DNA from: Pedobacter nutrimenti
Lineage (GTDB): Bacteria > Bacteroidota > Bacteroidia > Sphingobacteriales > Sphingobacteriaceae
DNA length: 64,000 nucleotides
NCBI RefSeq assembly: GCF_003208655.1
Contig: NZ_QKLU01000001.1
Coordinates: forward strand, 806,001 to 870,000
Direction: 5' to 3'
Program-made: the position numbers and the translations under genes
Shown: positions 60,201 to 64,000 of the stretch, piece by piece
Layout: each line of letters starts with the position of its first letter
Numbering within the stretch: position 1 is the first letter of the stretch
The notes under the pieces: generated by a model
What the model saw: the letters and a program-made list of their open reading frames with translations, nothing else
Told to the model about the DNA's origin: nothing
Databases searched by the model: none

Positions 60201-60608
60201 GACCAGGAAAAAGGATTCAGTAAGCACCATGTCGAGCCTTTTCACATTTTCCTGAAGGTCTACGAGTGATTGCGGGTCCCAGTTTACATAAAAGCCGGCA
60301 TTGATCCTTGCTTTATTGTGCGGGTGCTTAAGCCGTTGCAGGCGCTGGTTTTTCTGTATTTTGAGTAAAGTTTCTTTTTGTACCTTAAAATCACTGTAGC
60401 GGGTTGATTTTTTGATCCTGTCCAGCTGTTTTTTACTCAGTGCAGTATTGGTATTGATAATCGGAAGTGCCGGACTGCCCCCGGAAAGCAGCGTGTAGGC
60501 CACACTTCCAACCGCAAGCAGGAATACAATTATAATAATTCTGGTGACCCACTGAAAAGTGATCCACCGTTTTTTGGTATCAGTTTGAAAAATCTGTTTA
60601 TCGTGCAT
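57204..60608 (-). CDS. GH18-like / polysaccharide deacetylase / glycosyltransferase 2 trifunctional protein
   Basis: One membrane helix (about residues 18-41) precedes a GH18-like barrel (about 100-410, with FQGVNVDFEEL near residue 207 as the acid). A NodB-type deacetylase follows (about 480-680, TFDDGPDPVYTPQ, EIGNHTFFHPD, and RPPYNADAEP). The C-terminal half is a membrane GT2 (about 750-1000, VIIPAYNEE, VFVDDGSKDN, ICIDADTQL, QRLRW near 968) with more helices. The order resembles PgaC-type synthases, so one chain probably synthesises, deacetylates and trims or exports an N-acetylglucosamine-type polymer. Confidence 0.85.
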   Translation of the reverse strand: MHDKQIFQTDTKKRWITFQWVTRIIIIVFLLAVGSVAYTLLSGGSPALPIINTNTALSKKQLDRIKKSTRYSDFKVQKETLLKIQKNQRLQRLKHPHNKARINAGFYVNWDPQSLVDLQENVKRLDMVLTESFFLVRGADTLRDMVDKQAIATINKNKKVGLAMISNYNKDHFDGEAVHQLLKNKDLQNRFIKNLIVKLKQYNFQGVNVDFEELKEKTNESLIAFQKNLYTQLHAQNLLVTMDISPDNEDYVPEILEKYNDYIFLMAYDQHSEMSNAGDISHQIWVEKQLDNICSKISGDKVILILACYGYDWPDQSVGKNVTYQQAIANANRYNAKIKFDPVSANLSYSYVDEGQLKHQVFFTDAATNFNLIRKADDWGIAGVAIWRMGAEDPRLWEFITKNLSIDSLKRTGISLRRLTHIGLNDRVDYAGEGEILDLVSTPKEGKIDIKLDSTNFMISTQDYVVLPTKYTIRRYGAAEKKIVLTFDDGPDPVYTPQIIDILKKNKVPGSFFVVGIMAEQNMDLLLREFNEGYEIGNHTFFHPDMSRVGPQRVKFELNATRKLIECITGHSTILFRPPYNADAEPTKSAEILPVAQSRAENYINVGESIDPQDWQPGITADQIFNAVVQQKDKGNILLLHDAGGNRQATVDALPRIIKYFKENGYEFTTIANLIGKKKEDLMPALKSDADSGFSGSGDYIFLTVLSYGNLALNFIFVVAIILAILRSLVIAVLAVRQKMASKKERKLLVENPSELVSVIIPAYNEEITAEQTLNSLLKTTYPNVEFIFVDDGSKDNTYQLILEKFKDHPKVKVFTKANGGKASALNFGIAQASADYVICIDADTQLKANAITEMMRYFYIDEIAAVAGTVKVGNANNIITKWQSIEYITSQNMDRRAFDLLNTITVVPGAIGAFRKGVIKEVGGFTTDTLAEDCDLTMRILRAGYVVKNCSEAVAYTEAPETVNMLLKQRLRWSFGVMQSFWKNRDTMLKRKYGYFGMVGMPNILIYQVILPLFSPLADFFMLLSLIGGLFSLASVNSLSWAGIQSIMSLDNGFGQVLLFYCIFIVVDMLFAWFAFRMEREKYKNLLYIIPQRFYWRQLMYIVLFRSLRKALRGELEGWGVLKRTGNVKEEGG

Positions 60609-60738
60609 TTGCCATTAAGCATTTAAAACGCAAATTTGCACAAAAGATTTGGATTAGAACTTATTCATTTGAGCTTAAGCACTGTCCATTATCCCTTTAA
60701 CAAATCTGCAGCAAGTTGCTGTTTATCAATACCAAACC

Positions 60739-61368
60739 CTACAAAAACTGCAGGTTGTTTTTTTTCAATCCCTCCAATATCTTTTTGGTCGAGGCAAAAC
60801 TGGTGTGCTGAAAAGAGCGGATGCCCAGCTTCTGTGCCACCTGTACAAACATAATACGGTCATCAAAATAAACGCACTGCTCGGGGACTGCCTGCGCAAT
60901 ACCCATGGCCAGCTGAAAAATACCCGGATCAGGTTTTCTCATTTTTACTTCGCAGGAAGAGATAAAAGCATCAAAACACTGGTGCAGTTTAAACTTTTCC
61001 ACCCGGTAATCGTTCAGTTCCTTACCTTCATTGTTTACCGAAATGATCCGGAAACCACAATCTTTTTTCCAGTGTTTGAGCCATTCCAGCATTTCAGGAA
61101 GTTCAACAGACTGGGCATAAATAAATTGTTTAAAATCCTCCCTTAAAAACTCCCGGGGCTGATTAAAGATCACCGTATCCAGATAATCGTCCAGGCTTAT
61201 TTTTCCAATTTCGTACACGTTAAAAATAAAATTGTGCAGGGCATTGACCTCATTGTAATCCAGCCCGAATTTTTCGGCAGCCAGTTTTCTGGATTCATGG
61301 CCCCAACCATTGCTCAATAAGATGCCCCCGATATCAAAAAAGAGTATCCTGATGTCTGTATTCTTCAT
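60739..61368 (-). CDS. HAD-superfamily hydrolase, class IA
   Basis: The 209 residues start ILFFDIGGILLSNGWGHES, the nucleophile block, and have the IISVNNEGKEL Ser/Thr block, the Lys in EVKMRKPDPGIF and the acidic CVYFDDRIMFVQVAQKLGI. This resembles the GS1-like/epoxide-hydrolase group, cytosolic, substrate unknown. It overlaps rpiB by four bases (ATGA), so it is part of the pentose phosphate operon. Confidence 0.85.
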   Translation of the reverse strand: MKNTDIRILFFDIGGILLSNGWGHESRKLAAEKFGLDYNEVNALHNFIFNVYEIGKISLDDYLDTVIFNQPREFLREDFKQFIYAQSVELPEMLEWLKHWKKDCGFRIISVNNEGKELNDYRVEKFKLHQCFDAFISSCEVKMRKPDPGIFQLAMGIAQAVPEQCVYFDDRIMFVQVAQKLGIRSFQHTSFASTKKILEGLKKNNLQFL

Positions 61369-61823
61369 GCTTTTAAATTGTCTTTCTCCAATATACGAAC
61401 TTTATTCAGTCTTCTCACATGTCTTTCTGCCCCCGAAAAACTGGCTTCCAGAAAGGTCTGGGCCAGCTCCTGCGCCGCAACATAACCTGTAATTCGGCCA
61501 CCCAGACACAGCATGTTCAGGTCATCGTCCTCTACCCCCTGGTGCGCCGAAAAATGCTCGGTGATTAAAGCAGCCCTCACGCCGGAAATTTTGTTGGCCA
61601 CAACAGAAGCCCCTACACCACTCCCACAAACGGCAAGACCACGCTCAACAGCGCCTTCGGCCAATGCCCTGGCCAAAGGCACAATAAAATCGGGATAATC
61701 ATCTGCAGCATCCAGTTCAAAGGCCCCAAAATCTTCTATTTCATACCCTAAGGGCTTTAAATAAACCTTTAACTTTTCTTTCAGTTCAAAACCACCATGA
61801 TCTGCGGCTATTCCAATTTTCAT
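61365..61823 (-). CDS. rpiB: Ribose-5-phosphate isomerase B
   Basis: The 152 residues match RpiB: IGIAADHGGFELKEKL, DYPDFIVPLARALAEG, the catalytic Cys in LAVCGSGVGASVVANKISGVRAAL and LNMLCLGGRITG. It interconverts ribose- and ribulose-5-phosphate in the cytosol. It follows tkt by ten bases and overlaps the HAD gene, forming one operon. Confidence 0.95.
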   Translation of the reverse strand: MKIGIAADHGGFELKEKLKVYLKPLGYEIEDFGAFELDAADDYPDFIVPLARALAEGAVERGLAVCGSGVGASVVANKISGVRAALITEHFSAHQGVEDDDLNMLCLGGRITGYVAAQELAQTFLEASFSGAERHVRRLNKVRILEKDNLKA

Positions 61824-61833
61824 ATTTATGTTT

Positions 61834-63837
61834 TTAGTTTTTTAACATTGCTTTGGCTTTTTCTACCACATGTTCTACAGTGAAACCAAACACCTTGTAC
61901 AGCTCTGCAGCCGGGGCAGATTCCCCGAAAGTGGTCATGGCAATGGTTTCACCTTCATCTCCGATGTATTTATCCCAGCCCAATGGCGATCCCGCCTCCA
62001 CGGCCAGCCTTTTTTTCAGGCCCTTTGGAAATACGCTTTCCCTGTAGGCTTTACTTTGTTTGTCAAACAGTTCCCAGGAAGGCATGCTCACCACATTTGC
62101 CGCGATACCTTCTGATTTTAATTTCTCCTGCGCCTCCAACAGCAAACTGACTTCCGATCCTGTTCCAACCAAAATCAGTTTCGCGTCTTTAGCCTCCGAT
62201 AAAATGTATGCGCCCTTTTCCAGCCCTTCTGCTTTTGCATATTTCTGCTGGTCCAGCACCGGTAAACCTTGTCTGGTGAGCACCAGCACCACAGGTCCGT
62301 CGGTATGTTCTATAGCCACTTTCCAGGCCTGGGCAGTTTCATTGGCGTCTGCCGGCCGGATTAGGGTGATGTTTGGTATAGACCGCAGGGAAATGAGCTG
62401 TTCTACCGGCTGGTGCGTTGTCCCGTCTTCCCCCAATCCAATACTATCATGGGTATACACCAGGATCGGCCTGATTTTCATAATGGCCGCCAAACGGATG
62501 GGCGGCCGCATGTATTCAGAAAAAATAAGAAAAGTGGCCCCAAAAGGAATGATGCCTTTGGTTAAGGCCATACCATTTAAAATAGAACCCATGGCATGTT
62601 CCCTTATCCCGAAATGGAAATTCCGCCCGGCCCTTTGCTCGGAAGTAAAAGAATCGTAGTCCTTTAAATTGGTTTCTGTGGAAGGCGCCAGGTCTGCTGC
62701 CCCGCCAATGAGCCCGGGAAGGTCTGCAGCGATGGCATTCAATACTTTACCGGAAGCCTGCCGGGTGGCTAGTTTGTCTGGTCCGCTAAAAACAGGCAGT
62801 TTTTTCAACCAGCCCGAAGGCAACTGGTCCTTCAAGGCTTCTTCATAGGCTTTACCCAGCTCCGGAAATTTCTTTTTATAGTCTTCAAAAAGTTGGTCCC
62901 ATTGTTTTTCGGCCGCAGTTCCCTTTTCGCCGGCAGCACGGTAAAAAGCAGCAACTTCTTTCGGAACCTCAAAGAATTTTGCCGGATCAAAACCAAAAGC
63001 TTCTTTCACCAGCTTCACTTCATCTGGCCCCAGCGGGGACCCATGGGCACCAGCCGTATTCACCTTATTGGGGCTTCCATAAGCAATTTGAGTTCTTATT
63101 TTAATTAACGAAGGCCTTTGAGTTTCTGCCTTTGCATTGCGGACCGCCAGTTCTATGGCATTGATGTCGTTGCCATCTTCCACCACCTGCACATGCCAGT
63201 TATAGGCTTCAAAACGTTTACCCACGTCTTCGGTAAAGGCAATATCTGTGCTGCCCTCAATGGAAATGTGGTTGTCATCATACAGGTAAATCAGGTTGCC
63301 CAGTTCCAGGTGCCCGGCCAGGGAAGCCGCCTCCGAGGTCACCCCTTCCATCATGTCCCCGTCACTGCAAATGGCATATATTTTATAATTAAAAAGCTCA
63401 TAACCGGGTTTGTTAAAGCGGGCCGCCAGATGCTTTTGAGCAATGGCAAAACCAACCCCATTGGCAAAACCCTGGCCCAAAGGCCCCGTGGTTACATCAA
63501 TACCATCGGTAAGGCCGTACTCCGGGTGGCCCGGTGTTTTACTGTTGAGCTGCCGGAAATTTTTCAAATCGTCCAGGCTAATGTCATAACCAGTTAAATG
63601 CAGTAAACTGTACTGGAGCATGCAGCCATGGCCTGCAGAAAGAATAAAGCGATCGCGGTTGGGCCAGTGTGAATTTTTTGGATTGTAATTCATGAATTTG
63701 GTGTACAGCACATGAGCCATCGGCGCTGCGCCCATAGGCATACCCGGATGCCCTGAATTTGCTTTTTGTACCCCGTCTACGGCCAGTAGCCTCACCGTAT
63801 TGATTGCATGTTGTTCCAGTTGACTGTTGTTCTCCAT
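61834..63837 (-). CDS. tkt: Transketolase
   Basis: The 667 residues contain the TPP-dependent motifs: [53 protein letters not shown], the GDxxEN-type motif ([34 protein letters not shown]), and [19 protein letters not shown] in the pyrimidine domain. It moves two-carbon units between sugar phosphates, feeding the pentose pool. It is the first gene of the tkt-rpiB-HAD operon. Confidence 0.95.
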   Translation of the reverse strand: MENNSQLEQHAINTVRLLAVDGVQKANSGHPGMPMGAAPMAHVLYTKFMNYNPKNSHWPNRDRFILSAGHGCMLQYSLLHLTGYDISLDDLKNFRQLNSKTPGHPEYGLTDGIDVTTGPLGQGFANGVGFAIAQKHLAARFNKPGYELFNYKIYAICSDGDMMEGVTSEAASLAGHLELGNLIYLYDDNHISIEGSTDIAFTEDVGKRFEAYNWHVQVVEDGNDINAIELAVRNAKAETQRPSLIKIRTQIAYGSPNKVNTAGAHGSPLGPDEVKLVKEAFGFDPAKFFEVPKEVAAFYRAAGEKGTAAEKQWDQLFEDYKKKFPELGKAYEEALKDQLPSGWLKKLPVFSGPDKLATRQASGKVLNAIAADLPGLIGGAADLAPSTETNLKDYDSFTSEQRAGRNFHFGIREHAMGSILNGMALTKGIIPFGATFLIFSEYMRPPIRLAAIMKIRPILVYTHDSIGLGEDGTTHQPVEQLISLRSIPNITLIRPADANETAQAWKVAIEHTDGPVVLVLTRQGLPVLDQQKYAKAEGLEKGAYILSEAKDAKLILVGTGSEVSLLLEAQEKLKSEGIAANVVSMPSWELFDKQSKAYRESVFPKGLKKRLAVEAGSPLGWDKYIGDEGETIAMTTFGESAPAAELYKVFGFTVEHVVEKAKAMLKN

Positions 63838-63950
63838 GGTTTTTTAATTAGATTAAACCTTTATTTAACATCCGGCGTCCCCCAAAAGTTTTCCTTTAAA
63901 CCGCTAAATTACTTTCATTTTACAAGCCCGGGTTGCAGCGGAATTTTTGT

Positions 63951-64000
63951 TTAAAGCAAAGGAGACATCAGGCGCGCCACCTTTTCGGGAAACTCTTTGT
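63951..64000 (-). CDS. C-terminal end of a minus-strand gene (partial)
   Basis: A minus-strand frame enters from the right edge and ends KEFPEKVARLMSPLL before a TAA at 63951-63953. With 16 visible codons it cannot be identified. It may be the 3' end of a gene just upstream of tkt. The 113 bases between it and tkt hold no other feature I can support. Confidence 0.35.
   Translation of the reverse strand, partial: KEFPEKVARLMSPLL

Overview
The window looks like a chromosomal segment of a Bacteroidota bacterium, most likely family Sphingobacteriaceae (Pedobacter-like). Evidence for this is a SusC/SusD pair, DUF5686, DUF4397, DUF983 and VIT-type proteins, Bacteroidota-type promoters (TTG spaced about 19 bases from TAnnTTTG), few Shine-Dalgarno sequences, and a serine palmitoyltransferase that closely resembles the Sphingobacterium enzyme. 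There is no rRNA, CRISPR array, insertion sequence or prophage. One tRNA-Val is present.

Layout. Positions 1-2.9 kb hold a truncated HicA-like toxin gene, an EreA/ChaN-like hydrolase, a HAD phosphatase and an XRE-cupin regulator. At 2.9-9.8 kb a SusC/SusD outer-membrane uptake system sits with a Tat-exported metallophosphoesterase and an alkaline-phosphatase-superfamily enzyme. The two transcription units share the same composite upstream element at the same internal spacing, so they probably form one regulon for phosphate-ester scavenging. At 10-18.5 kb are an HD hydrolase, tRNA-Val, a kinase-like unknown, a pirin, a basic repeat protein, a GNAT/small membrane protein/ABC ATPase operon, a PepE peptidase cut short by an in-frame TAG, and a GNAT-MarR pair with a palindromic operator. 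At 18.5-32.6 kb are a large VIT-domain lipoprotein, several secreted or lipoproteins of unknown function, a MarR-GNAT fusion with a clear promoter/operator, PAP2, a dicarboxylate symporter, a PAS histidine kinase and an MFS exporter. At 33-42.9 kb are a YgiB/GspS-like cluster, a VIT1/CCC1 metal transporter, AraC, a response regulator, a zinc-ribbon/SPFH membrane-stress-like operon and exonuclease VII.

The most notable region is 42.9-53.6 kb, a minus-strand run of nine tightly packed genes after a TetR gene. In transcription order they are serine palmitoyltransferase, a GNAT-type candidate ceramide synthase, a CerR-like reductase, PgpA-like phosphatase, GtrA, a DUF5686 outer-membrane protein, a phosphatidylinositol-phosphate-synthase-like enzyme fused to DUF4833, a fatty acid hydroxylase and an AUR1-like PAP2 protein. 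Read together they encode almost a whole route from serine and acyl-thioester to a hydroxylated ceramide with a phosphoinositol headgroup. Only inositol-phosphate synthase is missing from the window. The pathway assignment is inference from protein families and gene order.

Positions 53.7-56.8 kb hold an ECF sigma factor, a membrane protein that looks like an anti-sigma factor joined to a beta-barrel, and a divergent DUF4397 lipoprotein. The sigma gene and the lipoprotein gene share a bipartite element, TTGTAGCGTTT-N11-CCCGTTT, a good candidate for the promoter of this sigma factor. The window ends with a three-domain GH18/deacetylase/glycosyltransferase protein and a HAD-rpiB-tkt pentose phosphate operon.
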